Assembly: GCF_026745355.1 (NCBI RefSeq)
Contig: NC_079205.1
Coordinates: forward strand, 7,684,881 to 7,748,880
Source of the DNA: Beta vulgaris subsp. vulgaris
Taxonomy: Eukaryota; Streptophyta; Magnoliopsida; Caryophyllales; Amaranthaceae
Direction: 5' to 3'
DNA length: 64,000 nucleotides
Of this stretch, positions 44,421 through 54,640 are shown one piece after another (positions within the stretch are counted from its first letter, which is position 1; every line of letters begins with the position of its first letter). Under the pieces are notes generated by a model, which saw nothing but the letters and a program-made list of their open reading frames with translations, did not search any database and was not told the origin of the DNA. The position numbers and the translations under genes were made by a program.

Positions 44421-45781
44421 TTGGCCCAATACCGCACCAATAGCATAATCACTGGCGTCGCACATAATCTCAAATGGTAGATTCCAGTCTGGTGGTTGTA
44501 TGATAGGTGCGGATATGAGAGATTGTTTTAACCTGTTGAAAGCTTCAAGACAAGCATCAGTGAAAACAAAGGGAACATCTTTGCCTAGGAGCTCAGTGAG
44601 AGGTCGAGCGATTTTAGAGAAATCCTTGATGAAGCGGCGATAAAACCCCGCATGACCAAGAAAACTCCTCACCGCTTTCACAGAAGTAGGGGGTGGCAAT
44701 CGCTCAATGACATCTATCTTAGCTCTGTCGACTTCAACGCCCCTATGAGACACAACATGACCCAAAACAACTCCTTGTTGACCATAAAATGGCACTTTTC
44801 CCAGTTGAGAATAAGATTGACTTCTTGGCATCTACGAAGCACCTTTGTCAAGTTTTCAAGACAAACATCAAAAGATGTTCCGTAGACAGAGAAATCATCC
44901 ATAAAAACCTCCATACTATTCTCAATCAGACCTGAGAAAATTGCCATCATACACCTTTGAAAGGTGGCAGGAGCGTTACATAATCCAAATGGCATCCTTC
45001 GATATGCAAAGGTGCCATAGGGACAAGTGAAAGTGGTCTTTTCTTGATCGCTTGGATGGATTGGAATTTGGAAGTAACCTGAATATCCATCCAAGTAACA
45101 GAAAAATGAATGTTTCGCTAACCTGTCCAACATCAGGTCAATGAAAGGGAGAGGAAAGTGATCTTTTCGAGTGGCCTTATTCAATTTTCTATAGTCTATA
45201 CACATGCGCCACCCTGTCACAGTTCTAGTAGAAATCTCTTCTCCCTTATCATTCTTAACAACGGTCATACCTCCTTTCTTTGGAACAACTTGTACTGGGC
45301 TAACCCACTTACTATCAGATATAGGGTAGATTATACCAGCATCAAGCAATTTTAGGACCTCTTTTCGAACTACCTCCATCATGTTTGGATTAAGTCGTCT
45401 TTGAGATTCAATAGATGAAGCATGATCGTCCTCAAGAATGATCTTATGCATACAAAATGAAGGGTTAATCCCCTTGATATCATCAATGCTGTACCCTATA
45501 ACATTTTTATATTTTCTCAAAATGGTGAGCAGTTGCTCAATTTGCATGTCCTCGAGCATAGCATTGACAATAACTGGATAAGTCTCATTGGGACCCAAGT
45601 ATGCATATTTTAAAGAAGGGGGAAGGGGTTTTAATTCTACCTCAGGAGGCGTAGTACTCTCCTTAGATTCTTCGTGTGTCAACACCTCTTTGATAGACTC
45701 ATCATTAGGTAATGAATGTGATTCCTCTAAGAGCCTCTTGTACGCCTTAGTTTCCCAGTCCTCTTCATCGGCAACTCCCAT
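44274..45781 (-). pseudogene. Athila reverse transcriptase pseudogene
   Basis: Minus-strand RT copies element RNA into DNA. From 45781 the frame carries the RT linker, then KWVSPVQVVPKKGG, WRMCIDYRKLNKATRKDHFP, the DGYSGYFQIPI motif, YRRMPFGLCNAPATFQR and the catalytic MDD box (EVFMDDFSVYG). At about 44790 a one-base shift moves the reading to the frame that ends at 44274, which holds GHVVSHRGVEVDRAKIDVIE, FLGHAGFYRRFI and [15 protein letters not shown] (start of RNase H). The polymerase active-site residues are intact, but the frame is broken. Confidence 0.88.
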
Positions 45782-46311
45782 GAAACAGTTTGCAGTGAAT
45801 CATCAAGTTGTAGACTAGAAGCTTTTACCTCAATCGCCTCATCTAGAGCATCCACCCTATAGATAGTCTCCCCAAACGAAGGAGCCCCCATGGAGTTTGT
45901 GAGATTGTACTCCATCTTCTCATCACCCACTTCAAAGGTAATCTTTCCATTCTTCATGTCAATGATGGCTCCAGCAGTGGCCAGGAAAGGTCTCCCAAGA
46001 ATGATAGGAACCTGCGCGTCCTCCTCCATCTCCATTACTACAAAGTCACATGGAATGAAAAACTTCCCAACACGGAGAGGAACATCTTCAAGGATACCAA
46101 GTGGATACTTTACAGTTCTATCAGCTAATTGTAAAGAGATGCGTGTAGGTTTTGGTTCACCCATTTGGAGCTTCTTGCAAATAGACAAAGGCATTAGACT
46201 AACACTTGCCCCAAGATCACAAAGTGCCTTTTTTATTTCAATATCTCCAAGCTTCACAGGAATAGAGTAGCTACCCGGATCTCCTAGTTTCTTAGGAAGC
46301 TTATTCTGCAA
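45727..46311 (-). pseudogene. Athila aspartic protease domain
   Basis: Retroviral-type protease that cuts the polyprotein. The frame from 46311 contains the active-site motif LCDLGASVSLMPLSICKKL (D-L-G-A-S) and later PIILGRPFLATAGAIID. It begins at LQNKLPKKLGDPGSYSIPV, normally internal to gag-pol, so the gag part upstream has been lost at the junction with the CACTA-like element. It goes out of frame with RT near 45780. Confidence 0.85.
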
Positions 46312-46675
46312 TATACACTACTAGAATCTGCATTATTAACGACTACATAATAACGACCAAGTGAAATTTTTTGATATGTATGTCATCAACAAACTTTTGG
46401 CGATCGTTGTTGTTATAAGGTCTAGTACATATTATGAGTTGCTAAACTGTCGTTAATACCTGACAAGAAAAATAAATTATATCAAGTTCATCGTTAATAC
46501 CTGATACTAACTTCATTTTTTTTAGAAAAAAACCGTAATTAAGCACTTAGAGCGCCAGATCGAGGAGCAAAATTTTTCTTTAAAATTGAAAATGAAACCT
46601 ATTCGCTCCATTTCTCCTCTTTCAACATACATTGTTTAGAAAAAAAAATCGCTTTCAACATGAAATTAAGTTTTG

Positions 46676-46822
46676 AAACTGCTTCTCTGTCAACTTGCAA
46701 GCCGCTGCTTCAACGACTGAATTCGATCGACGACTGAATTGAATTCGCTGTGCCGACTGAATTGAATTCGCTGTGCCGACTGAATTTCGCTGCTTCGACC
46801 TAATTTCAACCAAGTTGTGTGG
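46676..46822 (+). other. Leader-like first exon in family E element
   Basis: GC-richer than its surroundings, containing a duplicated GACTGAATTGAATTCGCTGT unit and ending GTTGTGTG/GTAAGTAC, a consensus donor, followed by about 1.4 kb of T-rich, intron-like sequence. No ATG with a long frame, so probably untranslated if transcribed. Confidence 0.35.
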
Positions 46823-47712
46823 TAAGTACTTTTGAATTTGGGAATTTCAAATTCGACTCAATTTTTTGTATATTCCAGTTATTGAGTGAAATTTTCAATC
46901 CTAAGAAGTTAGTATCACCATACATGTTCAAATTTTCTAATTCTAATGTTGCTTACTGTATCTAAATTGATTGCATCGATTTCATTTGTTTATATGCTAA
47001 TTTTAATCTTTTATTGGATTCAATTAGATTGAATATTGTGCTTGGATGTGGGTTTGGCTAAATTGCAATTTTCGGGTAGTGTTTCTTTGTATTCATTTTA
47101 ATTCCTTGAAGCAAAAATTCGAAAATAAAATTCTAAAAATTAATTCAATATCAATTGTTTGGTGAACATTAATTATTGTTTTCTATTAGGTAGTGTTTGG
47201 GAAATTAGAAGTCATTTCAATTATTGGAAGTTTTTCTTAAATTTGAAATCTAAACTTTTAATATTGAATATTGTGTTTGAGAAATAGAAAGAATTACTAT
47301 CGCAGGGGTTTACCATCTAATAGTTGTTTGTTATGCAGGGGTTCATATCATTAAATTATATGAGGTTCTAATATTAGTTCCTTTAAATCATCATACTTCA
47401 ATCTGATAAAGAATTTTAAAAGAAGTTAAGTTATAGTCAAGTAATTTATGATAGTATGAAGTGTAGAATGACAACTGCGAAACGAATTTACATACATTCA
47501 TCTGTAATTTTATCAATATAATGATTATTACATAAAGCATAATTAATAATAATTTAGATATCATTGAAAGAGTGAGAGAATTGATTAGGGAGTCTAAGAA
47601 TCAAGATGATAATAATAATTATTGTTATTATGACGAAACGACACATCTTTCTAATACATATTTTAAGTTTATTTGTCGATATTTGAGGTTATTCAATTCA
47701 TTAGATTCTAAC

Positions 47713-48223
47713 ACACGTTTGAATTTTGATTAAGTTTGTAATCTTGATCTATTATGCTAATAAAAATCTAGGAAGCAAAAACGTGGTACTTTTGGGACTT
47801 TATATTTTGATTCTATGAAATAACTCAAATGAATATGCAGTGGGTAAGCAAAAGTGGAGGTCTTTTATAAAAATCTCGTTATAAATACAATTGATTTGCA
47901 GCCTGCTATGGTTGTTTCATGTTGACACTGGTATCAAAGGTTATAAACTAAATTTCTTTTGTGTAAGTTCACACGTTTGAATTTTGATTAATTTGTAATC
48001 TTGATCTATTATGCTAAAAAAATCTAGGAAGCAGAAAACGTGGTACTTTTGGGACTTTATATTTTGATTGTATGAAATAACTCAAATGAATATGCAGTGG
48101 GTAAGCAAAAGTGGAGGTCTTTTATAAAAATCTCGTTATAATACAATTGATTTGCACCTGCTATGGTTTTTCATGTTGACACTGGTATAAAGGTTATAAA
48201 CTAAATTTCTTTTGTGTAAGTTG
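47713..48223 (+). repeat. 258-bp tandem duplication in family E element
   Basis: Copy 1 47713-47970, copy 2 47971-48223, both starting ACACGTTTGAATTTTGATTA and ending with TTTTGTGTAAGTT. They differ by a few substitutions and small indels. Confidence 0.9.
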
Positions 48224-48251
48224 ACATACCTATGGTTAACAAACATTTCAG

Positions 48252-48323
48252 GCTTTCATTTCCTTTGCTAGAGCACTTTGGGAACAATGGATTGTGCCAT
48301 CGATTAGAGAAACCATTTTGCAA
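48252..48323 (+). pseudogene. Captured exon-like segment 1 in family E element (unrecognised)
   Basis: Acceptor AACATTTCAG, then 24 open codons reading AFISFARALWEQWIVPSI, then RETILQ, then donor GTAATT. The length is a multiple of three. It looks protein-like, but I do not recognise the parent. A chance frame is possible. Confidence 0.35.
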
Positions 48324-48545
48324 GTAATTTTGCATATTGTTTAGGCTTATATATTTTAGAAGTCTAAAATTTCTTGTTGTGCACCTAATTAGTTTATTAA
48401 GAGTCAGATAGATAAGTGGTCATTCATGAATCACAACAAAACTTGCATTGAGAAGTGACTAGTAACATAGTTATGTATAGATTCATAGTTATGAAAGTGT
48501 GTTTACACATATTTGCACACACTCTGCAACTATTTTACACCTTTT

Positions 48546-48797
48546 TTAGCCAACAGGCTGCTGGGCACTTGTACAGCGAGAAGAGCAGAGCCACTGGCAG
48601 CTAGCAGAATGACATTTGTGCAAGAAGTAATATAGAGCTGCTGCTGCAGCTATGCAACATGCAGAACAAAGCTGATGGCAGTTGTGCAGCAAGTAAAACA
48701 GAGCTGCCTGGCAGCCTATACAGCAACCAAAACATAGTTGTTTGGTAGTCTGTGTAGCAGTTGAATAGGCTGCTAGGAAATTCCTGTTATATATCAA
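48546..48797. repeat. CAG/GCTG-rich degenerate tandem repeat
   Basis: About four imperfect units of about 60 bp built on GTGCAGCAAGTAAAACAGAG and CTGCTGGCAGC. The Cys/Ala-rich minus-strand frame here is a by-product of the repeat. Confidence 0.65.
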
Positions 48798-49434
48798 ATG
48801 ATTAAGTTAAAGAGATTGACTAAATCATCAACTTGTTTATATGCATCAAGCTTAAAATTTATTCTTTTATTCACTATTTGAGCCTATATATATATCATGC
48901 TTGGTATTTGAAATCCTTTGAATGTTTAGGCGTCTCAAAAGTTAGCCCATAACTGTTGGGAATCCAAAGTCAGTCTTTGCGAATATATACTGTATTATAT
49001 ATACTTGAGTCGAGTAGGTATCTGCACCTAAGAGACATGATCGTGAATTCGTGAATGATGGGTTTATTTGTCTCTCTACTAATTAAAAATTGTTCAACGG
49101 GAAGTGTTGGTTAACTTTTGATATGAATTTGCTACCATTTTGAGTATATGTTTGGCATTTGGGATTGTATTTGTGGTTTTGAAACAGGTTTTTAATTTAT
49201 CTGTTATTGGTTAATTTATGTTATCCAATTTACAAAGGAAACTCTGCCAAATATTACATTTGAATTTCTATAAATTAGTTATTTATTTTGTTCATGGTTC
49301 TTTTATTGTTGCTGCATTACAAATGATCTTTAATTCATTTATGTTGCTCTTAATTGTCAATATACTAAATTTATCTTTTGTTTGTAGTTTTTAGTACATA
49401 ACTAATCTTATTGTTAACTTGTATTGTCTTCTAG

Positions 49435-49521
49435 GATATGAAGAAGAAAAACAACCAGCATCATCGACAACTTAGGGATGATTATGTAGTATTAAAGCTT
49501 TATAGGATGAGAGACTTTTGA
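49435..49521 (+). pseudogene. Captured exon-like segment 2 in family E element (unrecognised)
   Basis: Acceptor TTGTCTTCTAG, then 28 codons DMKKKNNQHHRQLRDDYVV, then LKLYRMRDF and a stop. Basic and hydrophilic, resembling a last exon. No family recognised. Confidence 0.3.
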
Positions 49522-50047
49522 AAGATCTTCAAACTCATTTATGTTCTAGTGGCTTGTACTCAAATCAATTGATATTATGTTAACGATTTATTTCTATTTT
49601 TATTTTTTATTTTTTAATCTTATATACATGTTCATTGAACAAATTAAAGTAACACGTGAAAACGTGTCCTTATCACTTATATAGTTATATCCATATGAAG
49701 TACTTGTTGGAATTATATTGGTATATTTTATGCACAATATTTCACTATTATGTGGTCGTTATTACTTATAAATATGTTGCCATTCAATACCAAAACGACA
49801 ATAGGTTGTTGTTGTAAATGAATAACGACGAAAGAATATTTGTCGTTATTGCTTAACGACGTGTGACATATCATTGTTAATGACTAAAAAAACTAACGAC
49901 AAACATTGTCGTTAAAACTATTAACGACGGAAGCTATTGCAACGAACAAACGACCAACTTTTTTTCGTCGTTAAAAGGTTTAACGACGACTTTTAGGTCC
50001 TATAACGACGAATTTGTTTGTCATTAAAAAGACTTTTTCTAGTAGTG

Positions 50048-50354
50048 AGAGAGACTCACCTATCATCTTTGGATTAGTGGGTTTGTCATTTAAATTACCA
50101 TATTTTGGTTCACACTAGTTTGTAGTTACTTTACTCTTTTACCCTTCAAACTTTTTTTATCATTAATTGTCTAACATAAAATAGATCAAAAGGGGAAGAA
50201 TATTTATTTTTAGTTAATTTTATTTTTTTAAAATCTTGCCCATTTTTTTAGTTGCATTGGTTTATTCCTCGATTCCAAATAGAAACAACAAAAGAAAATA
50301 GAGGTAGTATTTATTATCACAAAGCTAATTAGATGATTATCATTCAAGCACAGA
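50048..50354. other. AT-rich stretch, nothing recognised
   Basis: If family E had simply inserted into Athila, gag should resume here. No gag-like frame is visible. Confidence 0.5.
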
Positions 50355-51393
50355 TCTCTATTATATAAGGGAAGGGGGAGCAATGGTGTCCTCTTTTGAA
50401 ATGTCTATTTTGCCCTCCTTCCCTTTCTAAATTACAAAAGGAATGTCAGCATCAAAATTGACACTCAAATAAAATTACCAAAAATTAATTTACAACACTC
50501 ACTCACAATTCACAAATCACTTAAAAGAAGAATCTTTACAAATCACTCATACAATTAAAAACACGTTATAAAAATCACGCAAATCACTAAATAATCAGAA
50601 ACTCTTTTAAAACTTAAAATTAACATACAAACTAAAACTAATAACCTAGAACGTCAATACATAAAAAACATTTACAAAAATTTACTTACAAATCACTATT
50701 CCCAAGAACCATTCACAATTAATGGCGGGGCATGATAAAAAAAATAGAGATGTATTTGAAGTGAAATCAAAATTTAGAAGTTAGACAAAGAAAAAATTAT
50801 TTGCTTTTTTTATAGTGTTTCCTATATATAATAAAACTTTTACTATATAGGATATTCTTTCTATTATATGATAGCGATTAGTTATCAAGGTAAAAAGGTT
50901 TATGTAAAATATCATTCAAGAATTAAAATACAACATATCTCTATTATATTAGGGAAGGGGGGGAGCTATGGTGTTCCCGAATGAAGAGTCTATGATACCC
51001 CCTTCCCATTCTAAATTACAAATTCATTTACAAATCAAAGGGGGCTTCAAACAAAAGTACATAAAATTGACTTGAAATCAAAGTGTCCACTTTCTTTACA
51101 ATTTATGAAGTATTTTACTTGATTCAAAAATCAACTAAAAAGATTATAATATTAGAAATCATAAATAAATTCAATAAAATTTCTATTTTGTTCATAGAAT
51201 TTAACTTTGAAAAGTATAAAAAAAAAAGAATGGTGAGAGACTTAAGTTACAGAAACTAAACCAATTAAATTTTGCAACTAAAACAATTATACTACGTATG
51301 TCTAATGTTCAAATTTTGACTCTTATGCCTAAAAAAATCGAGTTTCTGTTTCGAAAAAAAATTCAAGCACGCATCGCGTGCAAAAAATTCTAG
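50355..51393 (+). mobile_element. Small Helitron with a second 5' end inside (or two elements sharing one 3' end)
   Basis: The first 5' end TCTCTATTATATAAGGGAAG at 50355 follows A. There is no hairpin-plus-CTAG before the second 5' end at 50938, so the outer element can only end at 51393. The following 60 bases (GGTGTCC, TTGCCCT) resemble the start of the copy at 63904. Confidence 0.65.
50938..51393 (+). mobile_element. Small non-autonomous Helitron
   Basis: Starts TCTCTATTATATTAGGGAAG after A. Ends with hairpin GCACGC-atc-GCGTGC (51367-51381), then AAAAAATT and CTAG (51390-51393) before T. 456 bp. Same ends as the copy in terpene synthase intron 3. Confidence 0.85.
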
Positions 51394-51829
51394 TAAATAT
51401 AACCGTAACTCGTACGGGTTGCAAAATCTATTTAAGAAATAATCTTTAAAATAGTTTAAAAATAGATTGTTAAAAGTTCAAATTATATAAATAGTAGGAA
51501 AAAAATATTAAAAAATTGATGTAAACATATCAACCTATAAGCTTTATTAAAATTGATTGTAAGAAAGTTTTAAAACGTACATCCTCTATTTTTCATATTC
51601 CATTATTCTCATGTTATCATATAACCAACGTTCTAATGGAAAATAATTTATTTTATGTGTGTGTATGTGTATACCCTTGGATCATCATAAATAAATACTC
51701 AAGATGATTCAGGGTCATTAATGGCATTTGCAATTAAATAAAAACTTACAAAGATGGTTCCTAGCTTAAGTAAAAATAAAGCAAAAATTATTTAAAGTAG
51801 ATGCAAGCGATCAAAAACTAAAGGGAAAT
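51394..51829. other. AT-rich stretch, nothing firmly recognised
   Basis: A weak hairpin CCGTA/TACGG at 51404-51418 lies beside the Helitron end. No gene seen. Confidence 0.4.
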
Positions 51830-51957
51830 TTCCTCATATTCCTCTTGAGTTGTGACGTAATTCTCAAATTGTCCTCATATTTTGGAAATTTCTCAAATTC
51901 TCCAAGAACTTTGACTTTGTACTCAAAATACCGATAGCCTTATTATTGACAAAACTG

Positions 51958-52260
51958 TCAGGTTTTATTCTCTCCTCTCCATCCTCTATTAATGATATTC
52001 TTTTGGTAGAAAGAGGAACATAGATTACGTTGTAATAATAGTATTTGGTCCACCCATTTTGTTTTATCCATTGGAGCCCCGGCCCATAAGGAGGCCCCAA
52101 GCTTCTGCCTCGCTAGCATCTTGAGAGAAACCCGCAGCCTGACAACCTTCCAACAAAGTACCCAAATGATCTCGGCAAACAACGGCAAGTTAAGTTTCTT
52201 TGGATTCATGAAGAAAGGAGCCATCAATGTTTATTTTTAGGTAATTAAAGAGAGGGGGTG
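51958..52260 (-). pseudogene. LINE RNase H-like domain fragment
   Basis: The minus strand reads, across one stop, NIDGSFLHESK, VVCRDHLGTLLEG and DASEAEAWGLLMG. This is the pattern of the RNase H-like domain found after plant LINE reverse transcriptases. Frames are broken. Confidence 0.65.
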
Positions 52261-52369
52261 ACCAAGAGGACGGAGAAAAGTTAGGTGCTTTTCCTACCTT
52301 AGGTTGATTCGATGGCTGCCCAGGAAAAGTTTTTAATTAGGACATACATTTAACGGTATGTTATTCTTC

Positions 52370-52650
52370 TTAAAAATCCAAACATGCATTTCTTCTTAAC
52401 AAAATAGACCATAGAGCAAAGAAAAATAGGACATTATGAGCAGTAGGAGGTTTCTTTATAACTTCTTTGTTCATCAAGTTATTCTTTAACCAATCTTTAA
52501 AAGGATGATGAAAATTAGTTTTAGTATTAGCCAAGTTCCAAATTTCAGTGGCTCTTGGACAAAGTCTGAATAGGTGATCCATATCTTTTACTTCATTTTG
52601 ACAGAAAGAACAATATATATTTAGGGTGATTATTAATACGTATATTAATA
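52370..52650 (-). pseudogene. LINE reverse-transcriptase zinc-binding domain fragment
   Basis: The minus strand encodes CSFCQNEVKDMDHLFRLCP and ATEIWN, the Cys-x2-Cys...His...Cys pattern of the zinc-binding domain (zf-RVT) following plant LINE RTs. Confidence 0.8.
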
Positions 52651-52655
52651 TTATA

Positions 52656-52905
52656 CTTCCTCCGGTCTTTATTAGTTTACTTGTTTTGACTTTTGACACC
52701 ATTCACATACATCACTTTGACTATCTCTTGTAATTTATATTTATGGAAAAATATAGTCATGTGAGATCTTGTTGGATTCATCTCAATGTGTATTATCCAA
52801 ATATCAACTTTTTGTAATTTTTGCTTATCGAAAATTAGAAAGGTTCAAGTTAGTGTCTCGACAAATGTACCCCAAAGAAGGGAAAACTAATAAAGTCCAG
52901 AGGAG
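52656..52905. mobile_element. Stowaway-like MITE inside the LINE
   Basis: Ends CTTCCTCCGGTCTTTATTAG and CTAATAAAGTCCAGAGGAG are inverted repeats; TA flanks at 52654-52655 and 52906-52907. Same family as 25518-25768. Confidence 0.87.
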
Positions 52906-53835
52906 TAGTTACTAGGAAGCTTTCCCCACCAAATTTGCCACAAAATTAAAATACACATTTGGGATGCCTAGGGGCCTCCCAAACCTAGTCCCAATTCTCT
53001 TGGCTCTCATTTTTTAAAAGATCAGAGGAAGATGCTTTATTTTGCATCAAACTTAGAAACATTAGTCCGAAGAGAAAAAGTTTTATCATCCTCATTAGAG
53101 AATGTAATACTACGGACTCTATGAAGGATAGAAAGAGGAAGATTTAAGGAAATTATGGTGGAAATATCATTGTACCTAATAGCGCTCAACAATATCTGAT
53201 CCTCTTTATAAGATAAAGCTCCAAGGATAAGATTTCTCACGTTTTATCCATTTAACCATTTATCATACCAAAGGTTTATAGCCTTCCCATTTCCCACTTG
53301 CCATGCAATACTATTATTGTAACTAGTCCAACCAACTCCAATGCTTTTTCAAATGTGAGAACCTTTTTTGAAACTTGTCGCTTCATTATTATTAGTGATG
53401 TATTTATCATGAATAAAATTAGCAGTCCACATAATATTATTATCAAGTTTCCAACTAAGATGGACCACGCTGATTTTGTTGATGTTTACGTTACTCATGC
53501 AACCCAAACCACCCTCACTTTCGGGTCTACAAATCTTTCCCCAAGCAACACAACGAATTTTCCTCTTATTATTATCTCCATGCTAGAAGAAATTGCTACA
53601 AATTGAATCTAGTTTCTTTTTAATGACAATCGGAAAATCAATGAGATGCATGAAATAACGAGGCTAAAAGTTGAGTTAATGAGCACCATCGGTCTGCTTT
53701 TGAGAGCGTTAAGGCTTTCCACAAGGCAAGTTTGGAAGAGATTTTATCAATGATGAAAGGAAGTTTATTCTTAAAAGGTTTACGATGACAAAGAGGAAAC
53801 TCAAAATAAGTTCCTAAATCATTGGTGCACAAGAT
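52906..53835 (-). pseudogene. LINE RT C-terminal and connection region fragments
   Basis: At 53832-53638 the minus strand reads PLCHRKPFKNKLPFIIDKIS and KLALWKALTLSKADRW, a conserved plant LINE segment. At 53240-53037 it reads NVSKFDAK-type linker and LNLPLSILHRVRSI. The pieces lie in different frames. Confidence 0.75.
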
Positions 53836-53899
53836 ATCTAATTCTTGCTCAAATTCATCTCTGAATCTCCACTGGAGTATTAGGAGAAAAATATAGCAC

Positions 53900-54640
53900 T
53901 CTTAGTTTCATTAGCTTTTTGCCCCGAGCTCTGAAAGAAGGAATTTAGAATGAATTTAAGAGTGTTAAGATTATTCACACTTGCTTCACCAAACATAAGA
54001 ATATCATCAACAAAAAGATGGTGAGAAATTTTAGTTTTCCCTCCTCTAATTTTAAAAGGAATCCAATCTTTAAGGGCACAAGCCTCATAAATCTTTCTTT
54101 AAAGGTATTCAAGACTGATGATGAATAAATAAAGGGAGAGGGGATTCCCTTGCCTAATGCCACGGAAATGAATAAAAGATTGAGTTCTCTGACTCTCTGA
54201 CCATTCACTTGGATGGAGGTATGGGATGATGCAACACAACTCATTATTAACTTAATAGTATTTTTCGAAAAATTAAAGGTTCAAAGACAATACTCAATGA
54301 AAGGCCATTCAAGTCTGTCATAGGCCTTTTCTAGGTCCAGTTTCAAAGCAAATATCCTTTTCTTTCCTTTCTTCTTATTCATAGAGTGTAGGATTTTCAG
54401 AAGCGATTATGAAATTTTCTTCCAAGCCCCTACCCAGAATGAAACTCTTTTGGTTAGGAGATATTATATCATGCAGGTGAGGTCTTATTCTATTCACTAG
54501 AATCTTAGTAATCATTTTATAACTCATAAACTAGGCTAATTGGACAAAAGTTTTGCATTCTAAGCGGGTTACCAATCTTTGGGATTAGACAAATGAGAGT
54601 TGTATTAATAGATTTTGGGACTGATAAGTTGGAGAAAATA
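53900..54640 (-). pseudogene. LINE RT palm-domain fragments
   Basis: On the minus strand, in order: LICLIPKIGNPLRMQNFCPI (54600-54540); the region after it with Q(K)SF-GRG; LKLDLEKAYDRLEWPF (about 54345-54300); VASSHTSIQVNG (54235); and the FxDD-box region (VDDILMFGEAS when read with a frame change, about 54010-53970). These are the successive motifs of plant LINE reverse transcriptase. Confidence 0.8.

Larger units (their letters stand above)
37341..46315 (-). mobile_element. Athila-like Ty3/gypsy retrotransposon, lacking gag and 5' LTR
   Basis: Read on the minus strand: protease, reverse transcriptase, RNase H, integrase, a spacer, an env-position ORF, about 1.5 kb of non-coding sequence, a polypurine tract and the 3' LTR. 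This is the Athila lineage layout. The right side stops inside the linker just before protease, where a CACTA-like element begins at 46316. Neither gag nor a 5' LTR appears beyond that element. The pol frame has at least two frameshifts and one stop, so the copy is dead. Confidence 0.88.
46316..50047. mobile_element. Large CACTA-like element, family E, with gene-like interior
   Basis: Starts CACTACTAGAATCTGC and ends GACTTTTTCTAGTAGTG (inverted CACTACTAGAAAAAG). The subterminal word is TAACGAC/GTCGTTA, many copies on both sides. Unlike the other copies its flanks do not match (ATA before, AGA after). The 3.7-kb interior shows a leader-like segment with a GTAAGT donor near 46823 and at least two exon-like pieces with good acceptors. 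It also has a 258-bp tandem duplication and a CAG/GCTG-rich repeat. Confidence 0.8.

Noticed and set aside
48546..48797. Cys-rich small secreted peptide frame on the minus strand
   Set aside because: Derived from a CAG/GCTG-rich degenerate repeat inside the family E element; no signal peptide and no conserved cysteine spacing beyond the repeat.
51394..51420. Possible minus-strand Helitron 3' end (CCGTA/TACGG hairpin and CTAG shared with the plus-strand copy)
   Set aside because: The base after CTAG on the minus strand is A rather than T, the stem is only 5 bp, and CTAG already belongs to the plus-strand element.
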